Origin: Streptosporangium sp. NBC_01755
GTDB taxonomy: Bacteria > Actinomycetota > Actinomycetes > Streptosporangiales > Streptosporangiaceae
Length of the DNA stretch: 64,000 bases
NCBI RefSeq assembly: GCF_035917995.1
Contig: NZ_CP109131.1
Span: 6,510,001 to 6,574,000, forward strand
Reading direction: 5' to 3'
Every line of letters begins with the position of its first letter. The stretch's first letter is position 1. The translations under genes and the position numbers were made by a program. Positions 26,601 through 37,400 of the stretch are shown piece after piece. A model generated the notes under the pieces. The model saw nothing but the letters and a program-made list of their open reading frames with translations, ran no database searches and was not told where the DNA came from.

Positions 26601-29600
26601 GGCCCTGTTCGCGGTGGAGACGGCGTTGTTCCGGCTGGTGTCCTCGTGGGGGGTGCGGCCGGAGGTGCTGGCGGGGCATTCGATCGGGGAGATCACCGCG
26701 GCGCACGTGGCCGGGGTGTTGTCCCTGTCGGATGCGTGTGCGTTGGTGGCGGGCCGGGCGCGGTTGATGCAGGCGCTCCCCTCCGGTGGGGCGATGGTGG
26801 CGGTGCAGGCCTCTGAGGAGGAGGTCACCGCCCTGCTGGCCGGGTACGAGGACCAGGTGTCGATCGCGGCGGTGAACGGCCCGGTCTCGGTGGTGATCTC
26901 CGGGGCCGAGCAGCCGGTCCTTGAGGTCGCCGCCGCCCTGGAGGGGCGGGGGGTCAGGACGAAGCGGTTGCGGGTGTCGCATGCGTTCCATTCGCCGTTG
27001 ATGGAGCCGATGCTGGCGGACTTCCGCACGCTGGCGAGCAGGCTCGGCTATGGCGCGCCGAGGGTTCCGATCGTGTCCACCCTGACCGGGCAGGCGGCCA
27101 CGGCCGAGCAGTTGTGCTCGCCGGACTACTGGGTGGACCAGGTGCGTGGAGCGGTCCGCTTCGCCGACGGCATCCGCACCCTGCGCGCGCAGGGCGTACG
27201 GGCCTACCTGGAGCTCGGCCCCGACGGCGTGTTGACCGCGATGGCCGCCGACACGCTCGCGGCCGAGTCTGATGCGGACACGCACGAGTCGGACGCTGTG
27301 CTGGTGCCGGTGCTGCGTAAGGACCGCGACGAGCGGATCGCGTCCATGACGGCGCTTGCCGAGCTGCACGTGCACGGGGTGGCAGTGGATTGGCAGGCCG
27401 TCCTCCCCGGCGCTCGCCGGGTCGACCTGCCGACGTATGCCTTCCAGCATCAGCGGTTCTGGCCCAAGGGGCCGGCATCTCGCGTGGGCAATGTGGCTGC
27501 GGCCGGGCTGGCGACAGCCGGCCACCCGCTGCTGGGCGCCGCCGTGGGCCTGGCCGACTCCGACGGTGTGCTGCTGACCGGGCGCCTGTCGGTGCGGTCG
27601 CATCCGTGGCTGGCCGATCACGCGGTGGCCGGGACGGTGATCTTCCCGGGTACCGGGTTCCTGGAGCTGGCGATCCGGGCGGGTGACCAGGCCGGTTGCG
27701 ACCTGGTGGAGGAGCTGACCCTGACCGCGCCGCTGGTGCTGGGCGAGACCGACGCCGTCGCGGTGCAGGTGTGGGTGGGCGCCGCACAGGAGACGGGCCA
27801 CCGGAGCGTGAACGTTTACGCCCGGTCGGCCGAGGCCGCGAACGACGTGCCGTGGGTACGGCACGCCACCGGCACCTTCGCGACAGGCACCCCCACCATC
27901 GGTTCTGCGGACGCCGCGCCGTTCGACGCGGCAGTGTGGCCCCCGGCCGGCGCGACCGCTATCAAGCTGGACGGGTTGTACGAGGAACTGGCCGCGGGCG
28001 GGTTCGGATACGGCCCGGTCTTCCGGAATCTGCGCGCCGCCTGGTACGGCGCCGACGGTGAGGTGTTCGCCGAGGTCGCGCTGCCTGAGCAGGTCGGTGA
28101 CGCCGGTTCGTTCGGGCTGCATCCGGCGTTGCTGGACGCGGCGCTGCACGCGGTGCCGTTCGTCGGGCTGGAGCCGGTGGAGGGGGGCCGGTTGCCGTTC
28201 TCTTGGGGGCAGGTGAGCCTGCGCGCGGGTGGTGCGTCGGTTCTGCGGGTGCGCCTGGCCAAGACGGGTGACGATTCCGTGTCGCTGATCGCGGTGGATC
28301 CCGCCGGGGAGCCGGTGCTGTCGGCGCGTTCGCTGGTGCTGCGGCCGATCGCGACCGACCAGCTCGCCGTCGGCGGCGGTCGTGGTGCGGAGCGGGATGG
28401 GCTGTTCCGGCTGGATTGGACCGTGCTTTCCGAGGTTCCGGTGGCTGGTCCGGTGCCGGTGGCGGTGGTCGGTTTCTCGGGGTTCGAGCCGGATGCCTTG
28501 GGGTTTGCGGCGGTGTGGGGGGCGGCCGGGCAGTCGGTGATGGTTCATCGGGATCTGTCGGTGTTGGGCGAGGCGGGGCCGGTGCCGGAGGTGGTGCTGG
28601 CCGAGGTCGCGGCCGGGTCGGCCGGGGATGCGGTGGTCTCGGCGCATGAGGTGACGGCCGGGGTGCTGGGTCTGTTGCAGGGGTGGCTGGCCGATGAGCG
28701 GTGTGCTGGTTCGCGGCTGGTGGTGGTGACGCGGGGTGCGGTGGCTGCCGGTGAGGGTGAGTCGGTCACTGATCTGGGTGCGGCCGGGGTGTGGGGGTTG
28801 GTGCGTAGCGCGCAGTCGGAGAATCCGGGCCGGTTCGTGCTGGTCGACGTGGACGGGCAGGAGTCCTCGCTGTCGGCATTGCCGGGGATTCTGGCCGGTC
28901 TGCCGACGTCGGGTGAGCCGCAGGTGGCGGTGCGTGACGGTGGGGTGCGGGCGCCGAGGTTGGCGTCGCTGGTGTCGGGGGCGGGTCTGCTGCCGCCGGC
29001 CGGTGAGGTGGCGTGGCGGTTGGGCAGCCGGGCCAAGGGCAGTCTGGAGGCGCTGGAGTTGCTCGCGTTCCCGGAGGTGGCCGAGCCGTTGGGAGCGGGG
29101 CAGGTGCGGGTGGCGGTGCGTGCGGCGGGGGTGAACTTCCGGGATCTGCTGGACGGGTTGAACGCGCTGGGCTGGTTCCAGGACAAGGTCGGGCTGATGG
29201 GTGGTGAGGCCGCCGGGGTGGTGCTGGAGGTCGGCCCCGAGGTCGACGACCTGCGTCCGGGCGACCGGGTGGTCGGTCTGGCCGAAGGCTCGTTCGGCCC
29301 GGTGACGGTCACTCACGCCCGAGCCCTGGCCAAGATTCCTGACGGGGTCTCGTTCGAGCAGGCCGCGACGATTCCGGTGGTGTTCCTGACGGCCTACTAC
29401 GGGCTGATGGACCTGGCCGGGCTGCGGGAGGGCGAGCGGCTGCTGGTGCACGCCGGCACCGGCGGTGTGGGCATGGCGGCGATTCAGCTGGCCCAGCGGC
29501 TGGGGGTCGAGGTGTTCGCCACGGCCAGCCCGGCCAAGTGGGACGTGCTGCGTTCGCTGGGCATCCCGGACGATCACATCGCCTCGTCGCGCACCCTGGA

Positions 29601-31314
29601 GTTCGAGGAGCGGTTCCGCGCGGTGTGTGGTGAGCGGGGCATCGACGTGGTGCTCAACTCGCTGACCGGGGAGTTCATCGACGCCTCGGCGCGGCTGCTG
29701 CGTCCGGGTGGCCGGTTCGTCGAGATGGGCAAGCTGGACATCCGTGACCAGGAGCGGTTCCCCGGGCTGGTGTATCACTGGTTCGACGTGCTGGACGCCG
29801 AGCCTGAGCGGTTGCGGCAGATCCTGGCCGAGTTGATGGAGCTGTTCGCGGCCGGTGAGTTGCGGCCGTTGCCGTTCACGGCGTGGGATGTGCGCCGGGG
29901 CCGGGATGCCTTCCGGTTCATGAGTCAGGCCCGGCACACCGGCAAGATCGTGCTGACCATGCCCCGGGTCTGGAACCCGGAGGGCACGGTGCTGATCACC
30001 GGTGGCACCGGTGGTCTGGGTGCGGAGGTGGCCCGGCATCTGGTGGCCGAGCGTGGGACGCGGCATCTGCTGCTGGCCGGACGCAGGGGCCTGGAGGCTC
30101 CGGGTGCGGTGGAGTTGCGGGCCGAGCTGATCGCCCATGGGGTCGAGGTCACGGTCGCCGCCTGTGATGTGGCCGACCGGGATCAGGTGGCGGCGCTGCT
30201 GGCGCAGGTCGATCCCGAGCACCCGCTGACCGCGGTGATCCACACCGCGGGTGTGCTGGACGACGGCACGATCACCTCGCTGACGCCGGAGCGGCTGGAC
30301 GCGGTGCTGCGGCCGAAGGTCGACGCGGCCTGGTATCTACACGAGCTGACCCAGGGCCTGGATCTGGCCGGGTTCGTGGTGTTCTCCTCGCTGGCCGGGC
30401 TGATGGGCGGCGGCGGTCAGGGCAACTACGCGGCGGCCAACGCCTGGCTGGACGCGCTGATGGCGCGGCGGCAGGCACAGGGGCTGCCGGGGCTGTCGCT
30501 GGCCTGGGGTTTGTGGGCGCAGGCCACCGGGATGACCGGGGACATGTCGCAGGCCGATGTGCAGCGGATGGCCGCCGCCGGGCTGCCGCCGATCACCACC
30601 GAACAGGGACTGGCGCTGCTCGACGCCGCCCTCGGCTCGGACTCACCGCTGGTGATCCCGGTCCAGCTGAACCCGCCCGCACTGCCGCAAGAGCAGGTGC
30701 CGCCGCTGTTCCGCGGGCTGGTGCGCGGCACCCGCCGTACGGCCGCCGCGCTGTCGGCAGCCGGAGGTGGTGGCGCGGGCGAGGCACTGTCCCGGCAGCT
30801 GGCCGGCCTGGCCCACCCCAAGCGGATCCGCATGCTGTCCGACCTTGTTCGCACCCAGGCCGCCGCCGTCCTCGGACACTCCGACTCCGCGGCGGTGGAA
30901 GTACGGCGCGAATTCCGCGAGCTGGGCTTCGACTCGCTGACCGCGATCGAGCTGCGCAACCGGCTCAACGCCGCCACCGGGCTGCGCCTGCCGGCCACCC
31001 TCATCTTCGACTACCCCACCCCCGCTGTCCTCGCCGAACAACTCCTCGCGGAAATCGCTCCCGGGGAACCCACAGCCGCGAAGCCGTCGTTGCTGGCCGA
31101 CCTCGACCGATTCGAGGCCGCACTTTCCGAGGACGCGCTCGACGAAATCACTCGGAACGGTATCGCGACACGGCTCCGGCAGCTGCTGGGGAAGGTGAGC
31201 GAGAGTGACCCAGGAACTAGTGAAATCGCTGTCGTAGACATGCTCGAATCAGCGAGTGCCGAAGACATCCTCGGCATCATCGAAAGCGAACTGGGCTACC
31301 TGAAAGACCTGTGA
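8566..31314 (+). CDS. Type I modular polyketide synthase PKS-B, four modules (M1-M4)
   Basis: A 7,582-aa assembly-line protein that carries out four chain-extension cycles. The domain order is N-terminal docking coil (1-34); M1 KS-AT-DH*-KR-ACP; M2 KS-AT-DH*-KR-ACP; M3 KS-AT-DH-KR-ACP; M4 KS-AT-DH-ER-KR-ACP; C-terminal docking tail (about 7506-7582). The asterisk marks DH domains with Tyr instead of the catalytic His. All four ATs carry HAFH, so malonyl-CoA is the extender throughout. All four KRs have LDD (B-type) and the catalytic Tyr in GQGNY or GGGQGNY. All KS domains have TACSSS, and all ACPs have LGFDSL. Predicted beta-carbon states are OH, OH, alkene, CH2. A 2-kb segment (KR-ACP of one module plus the following KS) is repeated with no visible change, and much of M2 and M3 is nearly identical. 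PKS-C follows 38 bases after the stop and is probably cotranscribed. There is no loading domain and no thioesterase, so this is a mid-line subunit. Confidence 0.97.
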   Translation: MDTPSEKVVQALRTSMKEAERLRRQYQKLVAVTTEPIAIVAMSCRFPGGVSSPEDLWRLIVEGGDAISGFPSDRDWDLDMLSGHDSDGRPRSDTDKGAFIRDVADFDPGFFGISPREALAMDPQQRLLLEVSWEAVERAGIDAARLRGSRTGVFVGMSGQDYSYLMVNSLADLEGNVGTGMGAGAASGRLSYTLGLEGPAVTVDTACSSSLVALHLATQALRSGDCSLALAGGVTVMSTPGAFVEFTRQGGLAADGRCKAFADAADGTGWAEGVGMLVLERLSDAQRNGHQVLAVLRGSAVNQDGASNGFTAPNGPSQQRVIRQALGSAGLNPADVDVVEGHGTGTTLGDPIEAQALLATYGQDRPEDRPLLLGSVKSNIGHTQAAAGVAGVIKMVMAMRHEVLPKTLHVDAPSSHVDWASGAVELLTEARAWPRVDRPWRAGVSSFGLSGTNAHVIIEQAPENTPVEARAEDQGPAATAGVPPMLISGRTAEALRAQAERLVSYLDAEPDLDLADMAFSLVTTRSVFEHRAAVLAGAREDVVAGLRAVAEGRSGAGALLGQSGRRDKIAFLFTGQGSQRAGMGRELYERFPVFAEALDAVLEQLDGEPAGRPGGESAERVGCSVREVLFAEPGTAEAGLLDQTGWAQSALFALEVALFRLVSSWGVKPDVLAGHSVGELAAAHVAGVLSLADACALVAARGRLMQALPAGGAMVAAQASEEEVAALLEGREGEVSIAAVNGPSSVVISGVEEPVLGIVAVLEERGIRTRRLRVSHAFHSPLMEPMLADFRAVARTLTYNAPRVAIVSTVTGGPATAEQLCSPDYWVEQVRQAVRFADGIRTLHGQGVRAYFELGPDGVLTAMAQDTLAAEEQPVADLVAGSDAVVVPVLRRDRDEQWSVVSALAQLHVCGVVVHWESVLAGGRRVELPTYAFQRQRFWPDGAGSRVGNVAAAGLAATGHPLLGAAVGLAGSDGVLLTGRLSLWSHPWLADYVVMGSVLVPGSAFVELAVRAGDQAGCDVVEELTLTTPLVLGERDAVAVQVWVGAADGSGRRGVSIYARTTEAADEEPWVEHATGVLTAGGRVAERFETVVWPPQGASVIELDGLYDRFAAGGFHYGPVFQGLRAAWRGADGAVFAEVVLPEQAASSAGSFGLHPALLDAALHAVSFAGLDGAEGGRLPFSWGGVCLHASGASVLRVRLARTDADAVSVTAVDAAGEPVLSARSLVLRPVAAELFAAAGSGRGVERDALFGLEWTPLTDLPTADPLPVAVLGLDTLGVAGTLRAAGGSGGDSAPVYADLLSLVEAGPVPGVVVAEVVSGRDGGVVESVHELTSHVLGLLQGWLADDRFADSRLVFVTRRGVVAGVSADGAAAPDPVVAAVRGLVRSAQSENPGRFVLVDVDDQGSSLATLSDGLSAVLASGEPQVAVRGGEMWVPRLARVTPGSGVGDDLDEDGARSWDPEGTVLITGGTGGLGGLFARHVVAERGVRRLLLVSRRGADAPGAVALQAELIAHGVEVEIAACDVADRDQVAALLARVPADHPLTAVIHTAGVLDDGTIPSLSAERLDVVLRPKVDAAWYLHELTRGLDLAAFVVFSSVAGTFGGAGQGNYAAANAFLDVLAQVRRAQGLAGLSLAWGAWAQDAGMTGALSQADMRRMARAGMVPLSPEQGLALFEAAGVVGAAVVVAARFDVSAVRGSGEVPHLLRGLVRGVRRSAVSVSSVGDGVLVGRLAGLGQADRMRFVVELVRGEVATVLGHASPQLVEVRREFRELGFDSLTAVELRNRLNGVTGLRLPSTLVFDYPTPVVLAEFLLGELLGRQADVIVPTSVVPVADDPIVIVGMACRYPGGVGSAEDLWRLVAEGGDGISEFPTTRGWDLDGLYNPDRERRGNSYVREGGFLHEAGEFDPGFFGISPREALAMDPQQRLLLEATWEAIERAGMDPVSLRGSRTGVFAGVSYHDYASSVEFPPDVMSFFGTGNAGSVLSGRVSYALGLEGPAMTVDTACSSSLVAMHLAAQALRSGECSLALAGGVTVMASPGAFIDFSQQGGLAPDARCKAFAEAADGTSWAEGIGVVVLERLSDARRSGHRVLAVLRGSAINQDGASNGLTAPNGPSQQRVIRQALAGAGLNPSEVDVVEAHGTGTTLGDPIEAQALLATYGQGRPEGRPLLLGSIKSNIGHTQAAAGVAGVIKMVMAMRHGVLPRTLHVDAPSSHVDWASGAVELLTEQVEWPRVDRPWRAGVSSFGISGTNAHVIIEQAVESPEAADEDAPQDHAPVAGVVPVLVSGRSVEALRAQGGRLVSFLDGEPGLGLADAAFSLATTRSAFEHRAVVLAADREGVLAGLGALAEDGSGAGVVRGVAGAEPRLAVLFTGQGSQRAGMGRELYARFPVFAKALDAVLEQLDGEPAGRPGGESAERVGCSVREVLFAEPGSAQAEAGLLDQTGWAQPALFAVETALFRLVSSWGVRPEVLAGHSIGEITAAHVAGVLSLSDACALVAGRARLMQALPSGGAMVAVQASEEEVVKLLAGREKEVSVAAVNGPASVVISGVEEAVLEVAAALEKRGVRTKWLRVSHAFHSPLMEPMLADFRTLAGGLTYSAPRIAVVSNVTGEVATAEQLCSPDYWVDQVRGAVRFADGVRTLHAQGVRAYLELGPDGVLTAMAADTLTALADSDSRGSDARSLGADAYADPDAVLVPVLRRGRDEQAAVMAALAELHVHGVALDWRAVLPGGRLVELPTYAFQHQWYWPQGAGDRARNVAAAGLAAAGHPLLGAAVGLAGSDGVLLTGRLSLRSHPWLADYAVMGSVVVPGTAFLELAIRAGDQVGCDVVEELTLAAPLVLGERDALAVQVWVAAAAESGRRGVNIYARPAEAAEDEPWVEHAAGILAVDGRYAGAGGRSVEFDTAVWPPQGAIAIELDGLYEWLAGDGLSYGPVFQGLRAAWRGESGEVFAEVVLPEQAASSAGSFGLHPALLDAALHAVSFAGLDGAEGGRLPFSWGGVCLHAGGASVLRVRLAKTGDDSVSVSAVDATGEPVLSARSLVLRPVSADQLAVASGGRGAGGDPLFEVEWSPLTELSTADAVPVAVLGLDLLGVAAAWETVGQPTQVHADLSVLADPVPGVIVAEAISDPACGVVESAHELAARVLDVVQRWLADDRFVDSRLVVLTSGAIEAREGDAVTDLPAAGVWGLVRSAQLENPGRFVLVDVDGRESSLSALPGMLAWGLASGEPQVAVRGGEMWVPRLARVTPGSGVGDDLDEDGARSWDPEGTVLITGGTGGLGGLFARHVVAERGVRRLLLVSRRGADAPGAVALQAELIAHGVEVEIAACDVADRDQVAALLARVPADHPLTAVIHTAGVLDDGTIPSLSAERLDVVLRPKVDAAWYLHELTRGLDLAAFVVFSSVAGTFGGAGQGNYAAANAFLDVLAQVRRAQGLAGLSLAWGAWAQDAGMTGALSQADMRRMARAGMVPLSPEQGLALFEAAGVVGAAVVVAARFDVSAVRGSGEVPHLLRGLVRGVRRSAVSVSSVGDGVLVGRLAGLGQADRMRFVVELVRGEVATVLGHASPQLVEVRREFRELGFDSLTAVELRNRLNGVTGLRLPSTLVFDYPTPVVLAEFLLGELLGRQADVIVPTSVVPVADDPIVIVGMACRYPGGVGSAEDLWRLVAEGGDGISEFPTTRGWDLDGLYNPDRERRGNSYVREGGFLHEAGEFDPGFFGISPREALAMDPQQRLLLEATWEAIERAGMDPVSLRGSRTGVFAGVSYHDYASSVEFPPDVMSFFGTGNAGSVLSGRVSYALGLEGPAMTVDTACSSSLVAMHLAAQALRSGECSLALAGGVTVMASPGAFIDFSQQGGLAPDARCKAFAEAADGTSWAEGIGVVVLERLSDVRRSGHRVLAVLRGSAINQDGASNGLTAPNGPSQQRVIRQALAGAGLNPSEVDVVEAHGTGTTLGDPIEAQALLATYGQGRPEGRPLLLGSIKSNIGHTQAAAGVAGVIKMVMAMRHGVLPRTLHVDAPSSHVDWASGAVELLTEQVEWPRVDRPWRAGVSSFGISGTNAHVIIEQAVESPEAADEDAPQDHAPVAGVVPVLVSGRSVEALRAQAGRLVSFLDGEPGLGLADAAFSLATTRSAFEHRAVVLAADREGVLAGLGALAEDGPGAGVVRGVAGAEPRLAVLFTGQGSQRAGMGRELYARFPVFAKALDEVIAKLDPLLDGSVREVLFAEPGSAQAEAGLLDQTGWAQPALFAVETALFRLVSSWGVRPEVLAGHSIGEITAAHVAGVLSLSDACALVAGRARLMQALPSGGAMVAVQASEEEVAALLAGREKEVSVAAVNGPASVVISGVEEAVLEVAAALEKRGVRTKRLRVSHAFHSPLMEPMLADFRTLASRLTYGAPRVPIVSTLTGQAATAEQLCSPDYWVDQVRGAVRFADGIRTLHAQGVRAYLELGPDGVLTAMAADTLAVDSDQLIADAVSGADAVLVPVLRRGRDEQAAVMAALAELHVHGVALDWRAVLPGGRLVELPTYAFQRQLFWPAGKRIGDARTLGLAAAEHPLLSASVNLADSDGVLLTGRLSVRSHPWLADHVVGGMVVFPGTGFLELAIRAGDQVGCDLVEELTLAAPLVLGADDAVAVQVSVGARDDSGRRLLNIYARPAEAEDHTPWIRHAVGMLMTTGPATEAGGPVAGFDATVWPPQGATAIELDGLYDRLAEGGLGYGPVFQGLKAAWRGGGGEVFAEVALPEQVADAGLFNMHPALLDSALHSVPFTGLESAGGGRLPFSWSTVSLQAGGASALRVRLATIGVDSVSLTAVDAAGAPVLSARSLVLRPVSVDQLAAASQDRGVERDALFQLDWIAVPMTVSPVDAVIGLEVAELTGDLDSLELPFGRAPELVTVEVDVADSADVVESAHALTTRVLSLLQQWLADERFSDSRLVFVTRGAVATGAGEAVSNPAAATVWGLVRSAEAENPGRFLLADVEEQETALSALPVLLACGEQQVAVRDYEARVPRLARLSPDEHGARAWNPEGTVLITGGTGGLGSQLARHLVTEHEVRHLLLVSRRGLDAPGAAELRTDLAAQGAQVSIVACDVADRDAVAALLAQVDAGHPLTAVVHTAGVLDDGTIASLTPERLGEVLRPKVDAAWNLHELTRDEDLAEFIVFSSVAGTFGGPGQGNYAAANAFLDALVQHRRAAGLPALSLAWGPWSQDVGMTSRLSQVDVQRLSMSGLLPISPAQGMALFDAAVASSESAVAAVRLNMPALRAHEELPPMLTGLVPAVRRSTAAAPQVRSKLPQRLAPLGAAERLEVLLDVVRIEVALVLGHATPDTVEVRREFRELGFDSLTAIELRNRLNAATGLRLSATLVFDYPTPTVLAKHLLDELMGAQADVVDTAPPVLPPVADDPIVIVGMACRYPGGVSSAEDLWRLVAEGGDGISEFPTTRGWDLDGLYNPDRERRGNSYVREGGFLHEAGEFDPGFFGISPREALAMDPQQRLLLEVSWEAIERAGMDPVSLRGSRTGVFAGVMHHDYTSSRLEFPPDVMSFMGTGTAGSVLSGRISYLFGLEGPAVTVDTACSSSLVATHLAAQALRGGDCSLALAGGVTVMATPGAFIDFSAQGGLAGDGRCKSYSDAADGVSWSEGVGVLVLERLSDARRNGHQVLAVVRSSAINQDGASNGLTAPNGPSQQRMIRQALAGAGLSPAEVDVVEGHGTGTTLGDPIEAQALLATYGQERPEGRPLLLGSIKSNIGHTQAAAGVAGVIKMVMAMRHGVLPRTLHVDEPSSHVDWASGAVKLLTEPVEWPETGRSRRAAVSSFGISGTNAHVIIEQGPVEQDAETPDVAAEGPAPVADQDVPVPVLVSGRTDQALRAQAERLASYMAGEPDLGLADAAFSLATTRSAFEHRAVVLAADREGVLAGLGALAEDLPSASVVHGAAGAEPRLAFLFTGQGSQRAGMGRELYARFPVFAAALDAVIAELDPMLDGSLREVLFAEPGSVEAGLLDQTGWAQPALFAVETALFRLVSSWGVRPEVLAGHSIGEITAAHVAGVLSLSDACALVAGRARLMQALPSGGAMVAVQASEEEVTALLAGYEDQVSIAAVNGPVSVVISGAEQPVLEVAAALEGRGVRTKRLRVSHAFHSPLMEPMLADFRTLASRLGYGAPRVPIVSTLTGQAATAEQLCSPDYWVDQVRGAVRFADGIRTLRAQGVRAYLELGPDGVLTAMAADTLAAESDADTHESDAVLVPVLRKDRDERIASMTALAELHVHGVAVDWQAVLPGARRVDLPTYAFQHQRFWPKGPASRVGNVAAAGLATAGHPLLGAAVGLADSDGVLLTGRLSVRSHPWLADHAVAGTVIFPGTGFLELAIRAGDQAGCDLVEELTLTAPLVLGETDAVAVQVWVGAAQETGHRSVNVYARSAEAANDVPWVRHATGTFATGTPTIGSADAAPFDAAVWPPAGATAIKLDGLYEELAAGGFGYGPVFRNLRAAWYGADGEVFAEVALPEQVGDAGSFGLHPALLDAALHAVPFVGLEPVEGGRLPFSWGQVSLRAGGASVLRVRLAKTGDDSVSLIAVDPAGEPVLSARSLVLRPIATDQLAVGGGRGAERDGLFRLDWTVLSEVPVAGPVPVAVVGFSGFEPDALGFAAVWGAAGQSVMVHRDLSVLGEAGPVPEVVLAEVAAGSAGDAVVSAHEVTAGVLGLLQGWLADERCAGSRLVVVTRGAVAAGEGESVTDLGAAGVWGLVRSAQSENPGRFVLVDVDGQESSLSALPGILAGLPTSGEPQVAVRDGGVRAPRLASLVSGAGLLPPAGEVAWRLGSRAKGSLEALELLAFPEVAEPLGAGQVRVAVRAAGVNFRDLLDGLNALGWFQDKVGLMGGEAAGVVLEVGPEVDDLRPGDRVVGLAEGSFGPVTVTHARALAKIPDGVSFEQAATIPVVFLTAYYGLMDLAGLREGERLLVHAGTGGVGMAAIQLAQRLGVEVFATASPAKWDVLRSLGIPDDHIASSRTLEFEERFRAVCGERGIDVVLNSLTGEFIDASARLLRPGGRFVEMGKLDIRDQERFPGLVYHWFDVLDAEPERLRQILAELMELFAAGELRPLPFTAWDVRRGRDAFRFMSQARHTGKIVLTMPRVWNPEGTVLITGGTGGLGAEVARHLVAERGTRHLLLAGRRGLEAPGAVELRAELIAHGVEVTVAACDVADRDQVAALLAQVDPEHPLTAVIHTAGVLDDGTITSLTPERLDAVLRPKVDAAWYLHELTQGLDLAGFVVFSSLAGLMGGGGQGNYAAANAWLDALMARRQAQGLPGLSLAWGLWAQATGMTGDMSQADVQRMAAAGLPPITTEQGLALLDAALGSDSPLVIPVQLNPPALPQEQVPPLFRGLVRGTRRTAAALSAAGGGGAGEALSRQLAGLAHPKRIRMLSDLVRTQAAAVLGHSDSAAVEVRREFRELGFDSLTAIELRNRLNAATGLRLPATLIFDYPTPAVLAEQLLAEIAPGEPTAAKPSLLADLDRFEAALSEDALDEITRNGIATRLRQLLGKVSESDPGTSEIAVVDMLESASAEDILGIIESELGYLKDL
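8668..14040 (+). other. PKS module M1: KS-AT(malonyl)-DH(inactive)-KR-ACP
   Basis: Approximate base ranges are KS 8668-9942 (Cys207), AT 10270-11190 (Ser676, HAFH at 10891-10902), DH 11443-12255, KR structural half 12300-12950, KR catalytic half 12952-13530 (Tyr1611) and ACP 13750-14010 (Ser1777). The DH motif HxxxGxxxxP begins with Tyr992 (codon 11539-11541) instead of His, so dehydration is not expected and the KR product, a hydroxyl, should persist. The second DH catalytic site (LLDAALH) is intact. The AT contains an extra stretch, [17 protein letters not shown], shared only with M2. Confidence 0.9.
12820..14818 (+). repeat. Long direct repeat, copy 1 (KR-ACP of M1 plus start of M2 KS)
   Basis: This stretch of about 2.0 kb recurs at 18247-20245, an offset of 5,427 bases, which is one module length. 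I see no base difference by eye between the two copies. Identity starts in the KR structural half and ends at a single C/T change in the KS (14819 versus 20246). Past that point, M2 and M3 stay almost identical for another 1.5 kb. This is direct evidence of recent module duplication or gene conversion. Confidence 0.85.
14068..19460 (+). other. PKS module M2: KS-AT(malonyl)-DH(inactive)-KR-ACP
   Basis: Approximate base ranges are KS 14068-15342 (Cys2007), AT 15670-16570 (Ser2478, HAFH at 16297-16308), DH 16879-17703, KR catalytic half 18379-18957 (Tyr3420) and ACP 19180-19437 (Ser3586). As in M1 the DH His is replaced by Tyr (Tyr2804, codon 16975-16977), so the predicted product is a hydroxyl. 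The module is a mosaic. Its KS and most of its AT match M3, its DH and a patch of its AT match M1, and its KR-ACP is the repeated copy also present in M1. Confidence 0.9.
18247..20245 (+). repeat. Long direct repeat, copy 2 (KR-ACP of M2 plus start of M3 KS)
   Basis: This is the partner of 12820-14818 at an offset of 5,427 bases. After the first mismatch at 20246 the similarity continues through the KS and into the AT, to about 21740, with scattered single-base changes and one divergent patch (about 21187-21230). Confidence 0.85.
19495..24714 (+). other. PKS module M3: KS-AT(malonyl)-DH-KR-ACP
   Basis: Approximate base ranges are KS 19495-20769 (Cys3816), AT 21097-21960 (Ser4275, HAFH at 21688-21699), DH 22237-23064 (His4590 in [17 protein letters not shown]), KR catalytic half 23659-24240 (Tyr5180, LDD) and ACP 24460-24714 (Ser5345). 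All DH and KR residues are in place and there is no ER, so the predicted product is an alkene. Because the KR is B-type, a trans double bond is the usual expectation. Confidence 0.9.
24778..31040 (+). other. PKS module M4: KS-AT(malonyl)-DH-ER-KR-ACP
   Basis: Approximate base ranges are KS 24778-26052 (Cys5578), AT 26395-27258 (Ser6039, HAFH at 26980-26991), DH 27523-28347 (His6352 in [10 protein letters not shown]), ER 29014-29950 (NADPH loop [11 protein letters not shown] at about 29446-29478), KR catalytic half 29983-30560 (Tyr7288) and ACP 30787-31040 (Ser7457). It is a full reductive loop, so the predicted product is a methylene. The ER reads LGWFQ where many PKS ERs have LGMYP. Confidence 0.92.
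28390..30060 (+). repeat. Dispersed repeat, copy 1: linker-ER-KR block of M4
   Basis: This segment recurs in M6 of PKS-C at 41241-42911, an offset of 12,851 bases. The first 740 bases differ at very few positions (for example 28426). Through the ER and into the KR the similarity stays high with clustered changes. The copies lie in different proteins, so the exchange crossed the gene boundary. Confidence 0.8.
31081..31311 (+). other. C-terminal docking domain of PKS-B
   Basis: After the last ACP come two predicted helices. The first contains [20 protein letters not shown] and the second is [16 protein letters not shown] short end segment, [18 protein letters not shown], follows. This is the common actinobacterial tail type ending in '..S.DExxxxIDxELG'. 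It usually pairs with heads of the 'KLRDYLKRVTADLxxTRRRL' type, which is what PKS-C has. Confidence 0.8.
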
Positions 31315-31338
31315 TCCCGGCTCGCCTCGGAACACTTC

Positions 31339-31343
31339 GGAGG
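31339..31343 (+). promoter_or_regulatory. Ribosome binding site of PKS-C
   Basis: GGAGG at 31339-31343 lies nine bases before the ATG at 31353, within the 38-base gap after the PKS-B stop. The gap is too short for an obvious separate promoter, which supports cotranscription. Confidence 0.75.
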
Positions 31344-31352
31344 GCCGCCCCG

Positions 31353-31451
31353 ATGCCGGAAGACCGCAAGCTCGTTGAATATCTCAAGTCGGTCGCCGCT
31401 GATTTGCGTGAGACCCGTCGGCGACTCCAAGAGGTTGAGTCGGGCAGGCAT
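31353..31451 (+). other. N-terminal docking coil of PKS-C
   Basis: 33 residues precede the first KS strand. They include [20 protein letters not shown] and RRRLQEVE, the classic class 1a type head that binds the tail of the preceding subunit as a coiled coil. Its natural partner is the PKS-B tail just upstream. Confidence 0.85.
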
Positions 31452-34400
31452 GATCCGATTGCGATTGTGTCGATGGCGTGCCGCTTTCCGGGTGATGTCA
31501 ACTCTCCTGAAGACTTGTGGCGGTTGGTGGCCGAGGGCGGTGATGGGATCGGTGAGTTCCCGACGTCGCGTGGCTGGGATCTTGGGATGGTGTACAACCC
31601 GGATCGGGAGCGCCGGGGCACCAGCTATGTGCGTGAGGGTGGCTTCCTGCACGAGGCCGGGGAGTTCGACCCCGGGTTCTTCGGGATCTCGCCGAATGAG
31701 GCTTTGGCGATGGACCCGCAGCAGCGGCTGCTGCTTGAGGTGTCGTGGGAGGCGATCGAGCGGGCCGGGATTGACCCGGTCTCGCTGCGTGGCAGCCACA
31801 CGGGCGTGTTCGCCGGTGTCATCTACCACGACTACGGTCCGAGTGCCGAGTTCCCACTGGAAGTGAGGAGCTTCGTCAGCACCGGGACCGCCGGAAGCAT
31901 CGCCACCGGGCGTATCGCCTACGCGCTGGGCTTGGAGGGCCCTGCGGTCACGGTGGACACCGCCTGTTCTTCCTCTCTGGTGGCGTTGCATCTGGCGGCG
32001 CAGGCGCTGCGCTCGGGCGAGTGCGGTCTGGCCCTCGCGGGAGGCGTGACCGTGATGGCCACGCCCGGAATGTTCATTGACTTCAGCGCCCAGGGCGGGC
32101 TCGCGGCCGACGGACGATGCAAGGCGTTCGCCGACGCGGCGGACGGCACGAACTGGTCCGAAGGCATAGGCATGTTGGTGCTGGAGCGGTTGTCGGACGC
32201 CCGCCGCAATGGCCACCAGATCCTGGCCGTCCTGCGCGGCTCGGCGGTGAACCAGGACGGTGCGTCCAACGGGTTGACCGCGCCGAACGGCCCTTCTCAG
32301 CAGCGGGTGATCCGCCAGGCCCTGGCCGGTGCGGGCCTGACCCCCGCGAACGTGGACGTGGTCGAGGCGCACGGCACGGGGACGACGCTGGGTGACCCGA
32401 TCGAGGCGCAGGCCCTGCTGGCGACGTACGGGCAGGACCGGCCGGAGGACCGGCCGCTGCTGCTCGGCTCGGTGAAGTCGAACATCGGTCACACCCAGGC
32501 CGCCGCCGGTGTGGCCGGTGTGATCAAGATGGTCATGGCGATGCGACACGGGGTGCTGCCCAGGACGCTGCACGTGGACGAGCCGTCCTCGCACGTGGAC
32601 TGGTCGGTGGGCGCGGTGGAGCTGCTGACCGAGGCCAGGCCCTGGCCTCAGGTGGATCGGCCGTGGCGGGCCGGGGTGTCGTCGTTCGGTTTCAGCGGCA
32701 CCAACGCGCACGTCATCATCGAACAAGGCCCGGGAGCCCCTGACGCTGAGCCGGGTGCGGAGGAGCGGGCGCCGTCAGATGCGGCCGCGGGTGTGGTGCC
32801 GGTGCTGGTCTCGGGCCGTACGGCGGGGGCACTCCGAGCGCAGGCCGGGCGAATGATGTCGTTCCTGGACGGTGAGCCTGGTCTGGGGCTGGCCGATGCC
32901 GCGTTCTCGCTGGCGACGACGCGGTCGGCGTTCGAGCATCGGGCCGTGGTGCTGGCCGATGGCCGTGAGGGTGTGCTGGCGGGGCTGGGTGCGCTGGCCG
33001 AGGACCTGCCGGGTGCGGGTGTGGTACGCGGGGTGGCCGGGGCGGAGCCGCAGCTCGCGGTGCTGTTCACCGGTCAGGGGAGTCAGCGGGCGGGGATGGG
33101 CCGGGAGCTGTATGCGCGGTTCCCGGTGTTCGCGGCGGCGTTGGACGAGGTGATCGGCGAGCTGGACCCGATGCTTGACGGGTCGGTGCGTGAGGTGCTG
33201 TTCGCCGAGCCGGGCAGTGCGCAGGCCGGGTTGCTCGACCAGACCGGCTGGGCGCAGCCGGCGTTGTTCGCGGTGGAGACGGCGCTGTTCCGGCTGGTCG
33301 AGTCATGGGGCGTGGTGCCGGAGGTGCTGGCCGGTCATTCGATCGGGGAGATCACCGCGGCGCACGTGGCCGGGGTGCTGTCGCTGGCCGATGCGTGTGC
33401 GTTGGTGGCGGGCCGGGCGCGGTTGATGCAGGCGCTCCCCGCGGGTGGGGCGATGGTGGCGGTGCAGGCCTCGGAGGAGGAGGTCGCCGCCCTGCTGGCC
33501 GGGCGGGAGAAGGAGGTGTCGGTCGCGGCGGTGAACGGCCCGGCCTCGGTGGTGATCGCCGGGGCTGAGCAGCCGGTCCTCGACATCGCCGCCGCCCTGG
33601 AGGAGCGGGGCATCAGAACGAAGCGGTTGCGGGTGTCGCACGCCTTCCATTCGCCGCTGATGGACCCGATGTTGGAGGACTTCCGCACCCTGGCCCGGAC
33701 GCTGACCTACAGCCCGCCGGAAATTCCGGTGGTCTCGAACCTGACCGGGGAACCCGCCACCGACGAGCAGCTGTGCTCGCCGGACTACTGGGTGGACCAG
33801 GTCCGCGGCACGGTCCGCTTCGCCGACGGCGTCCGCACGCTGCACCACCAGGGCGTACGGGCCTACCTGGAGCTCGGCCCCGACGGCGTGCTGACCGCGA
33901 TGGCCGCCGGCACCCTCGCCGCCGACGCGGATGTGCACGAGTCGGATGCCGTGCTCGTGCCGGTACTGCGTAAGGACCGCGACGAGCAGACGGCATCCAT
34001 GACGGCGCTGGCCGAGCTGCACGTGCACGGGGTGCCGGTCGACTGGCAGGCGGTGCTCCCGCGCGGACGCCGGGTCGACCTGCCCACCTACCCGTTCCAG
34101 CACGAGTTGTACTGGCCCCGCGAACGGCGAATGGGTGACGCTCGAAACCTGGGGCTGGCCGCGGCAGGGCATCCTTTGCTGGGCGCCGCTGTGGCGCTCG
34201 CCGCCTCAGACGGCGTACTGCTGACCGGCCAGCTGTCGTTGCGGTCGCAAGCGTGGCTGGCCGATCACGTCGTGGGCGGGAGAGTGCTGTTTCCCGGCAC
34301 CGCGTTCCTGGAGCTGGCCATCCGGGCCGGCGACCAGGTCGGCTGCGACCTGGTGGAGGAGCTCACCCTGGCGGCGCCGCTCGTACTGGGCGAAACCGAC

Positions 34401-37400
34401 GCCGTCGCGGTGCAGGTGTGGGTGGGCGCGGAGGAGTCGGGCAGACGCGACCTGAGCATCTATACCCGGCCGGCTGAGGCCACCGACGACGAGCCGTGGG
34501 CACGGCACGCGGTCGGCGTCCTCGCCGTCGGCGGTCAGACCGCCGAGCGCCTCGATACCGAGGTCTGGCCGCCGCAGGGCGCGTCCGCGATCGAGCTGGA
34601 CGGGCTGTACAACCAGCTCGCTGAGGGCGGGCTGAGCTACGGGCCGCTGTTTCAGGGCTTGCGGGCGGCCTGGCGGCGTGATGATGAGATCTTCGCCGAG
34701 GTGAGCCTGCCGAGTCAGCTCGAGTCGGACGCCGGTTCGTTCGGCGTGCACCCGGCCCTGCTGGACGCGGCGTTGCACGTGGTGACGTTCGCGGGGCTGG
34801 ACGATGCCGAGGGCGGCCGGTTGCCGTTCTCCTGGGGTGAGGTGTGTCTGCACGCCGGTGGCGCGCCGGCGCTGCGGGTCCGACTGGCCAGGACCGAGGG
34901 CGATGCCGTCTCGCTGGTGGTGGCCGATGTAGCGGGTGAACCGGTGCTGACGGCGCGGTCACTCGTACTGCGCCCGATCACGGCGGCCACCGGCGAAGGC
35001 GGCCGTAAGGGCGAGCGGGACTCCCTGTTCAGGCTGGAGTGGACGGCGTTGCCGTCGGCACGGGTGGCGCCGACGGCAGACTCCTCGCCGCCGACGGTGG
35101 CGGTGGTCGGCATCGACACGTTCGACCTCGCGGATCCATCGGTGTTCGGGGATACGGGCCAGGCACCGGGTGTCGTGGTGACCGAACTGGTCTCCGACCA
35201 GGTCGGTGCGGTGGTGGACGCGACACACGAGCTGAACGCGCGCGTTCTGGCCGTGCTGCAGCAGTGGCTGGCCGATGAGCGGTATCGCGATTCACGGTTG
35301 GTGTTCGTGACGCGGGGTGCGGTCGCGGCCGGAGACGGTGAAGTGGTGTCGGATCTGCCGGCCGCTGCGGCCTGCGGACTGGTGCGCAGTGCCCAGTCGG
35401 AGAATCCGGGCCGGTTCGTGCTGGTCGACGTGGATGAACACCAGGCGTCGCTGCCGGCCTTGCCGGGGATGCTGCCCGCGGTGCTGGCTTCGGGCGAGCC
35501 GCAGGTGGCGGTGCGTGACGGTGGAGTGCAGGTGCCGCGGTTGGCGTCGCTGGCGTCGGGGGCGGGTCTGCTGCCTCCGTCCGGTACGGGGTGGCAGCTG
35601 GGCAGCCGGGCCAAGGGCACCCTGGACGCGTTGGAGCTGCTCCCCTCTTCGGGGATGGCCGAGCCGCTGGAGGCCGGGCAGGTACGGATGGCGGTGCGTG
35701 CCGCGGGGGTGAACTTCCGGGATCTGCTGGACGGGCTGAACGCGCTGGGCTGGTTCCAGGACAAGGTCGGCCTGATGGGCAGTGAGGCCGCCGGCGTGGT
35801 GCTGGAGGTCGGCCCCGAGGTCGACGACCTGCGCCCGGGCGACTGGGTGGTCGGTCTGACCGAGGGCGCGTTCGGCCCGGTGGTGGTCACCGGCGCCGGC
35901 GGGTTGACCAAGATCCCTGACGGGGTCTCCTTCGAGCAGGCCGCGACGATTCCGGTGGTGTTCCTGACGGCCTGCTACGGGCTGATGGACCTGGCCGGGT
36001 TGCGGGAGGGCGAGCGGCTGCTGGTGCACGCCGGCACCGGCGGTGTGGGCATGGCGGCGATCCAGCTGGCCCAGCGGCTGGGGGTGGAGGTGTTCGCCAC
36101 GGCGCATCCGGCCAAGTGGGAGGTGCTGCGTTCGCTGGGCATCCCGGACGATCACATCGCCTCCTCCCGGAGCCTGGAGTTCGAGGAGCGGTTCCGGGAG
36201 GTGTGCGGTGAGCGGGGGATCGATGTGGTCCTCAACTCGCTGACCGGGCAGCTCATCGACGCCTCGGCGCGGCTGCTGCGTCCGGGCGGCCGGTTCATTG
36301 AGATGGGCAAGCTGGACATCCGTGAGCAGGTCCAGTTCCCGGAACTGGTGTACCGGTGGTTCGATCTGATGGACGCCGGGCCTGAGCGGCTGCGGCAGAT
36401 CCTGGCCGAGTTGATGGAGCTGTTCGCGGCCGGTGAGTTGCGGCCGTTGCCGGTCACGGTGTGGGATGTGCGGCGGAGCCGGGATGCCTTCCGGTTCATG
36501 GGCCAGGCCCGGCACATCGGCAAGATCGTGCTGACCATGCCCCGGCTGTGGAACCCGGAGGGCACGGTGCTGATCACCGGCGGCACCGGTGGTCTGGGCG
36601 CGCTGTTCGCGCGGCACGTGGTGGCCGAGCGTGGGGTGCGGCATCTGCTGCTGGCCGGCCGCCGGGGCCTGGACGCGCCGGGCGCGGTGGAGTTGCGGGC
36701 CGAGCTGATCGCGCACGGGGTCGAGGTCACGGTCGCCGCCTGTGATGTGACCGATCGTGATGCGGTGGCGGCCCTGCTGGCCGGGGTGGACGCCGAGCAC
36801 CCGCTGACCGCGGTGATCCACACCGCGGGTGTGCTGGACGACGGGACGATCCCGTCGCTGACGCCGGAGCGGCTGGACACCGTGCTGCGGCCGAAGGTCG
36901 ACGCCGCCTGGCATCTGCACGAGCTCACTCGTGACGAGGACCTGGCCGACTTCATCATGTTCTCGTCGGTGGCAGGCGTGCTCGGAGCTCCAGGTCAGGG
37001 CAACTACGCCGCGGCCAACTCGTTCCTCGACGCGCTGGTCCAGCAGCGCCGGGCCATGGGGTTGCCCGGGGTGTCGCTCGTCTGGGGTGCGTGGGCTCAG
37101 GACAGCGGGATGACCGGCACCTTGGGCGATGGCGACATGGAGCGGTTGGCCCGTGCCGGTACGCCGCCACTCGCACCGGAACAGGGCATCGCCTTGTTCG
37201 AGGCGGCGATCCGTTCCAGCGAACCGGTCGTGGCCCCGGTCCGGCTGGATATGCCGGTGCTGCGCGCACAGGGCGAGATTCCGCCGCTGCTGCGCAAGCT
37301 GGTACGCGGAAGGCGCCGGTCTGCCGTCGGGAAGTCGGCGACGGCCAGCACGCTGCTTCAGCGGCTGGCTCCGCTCGCGGCGGCCGAGCGCGCCGAGGTC

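Noticed and set aside
31375-31866. Separate 163-codon gene near the start of PKS-C
   Set aside because: It is an out-of-frame shadow of the docking coil and KS of M5.
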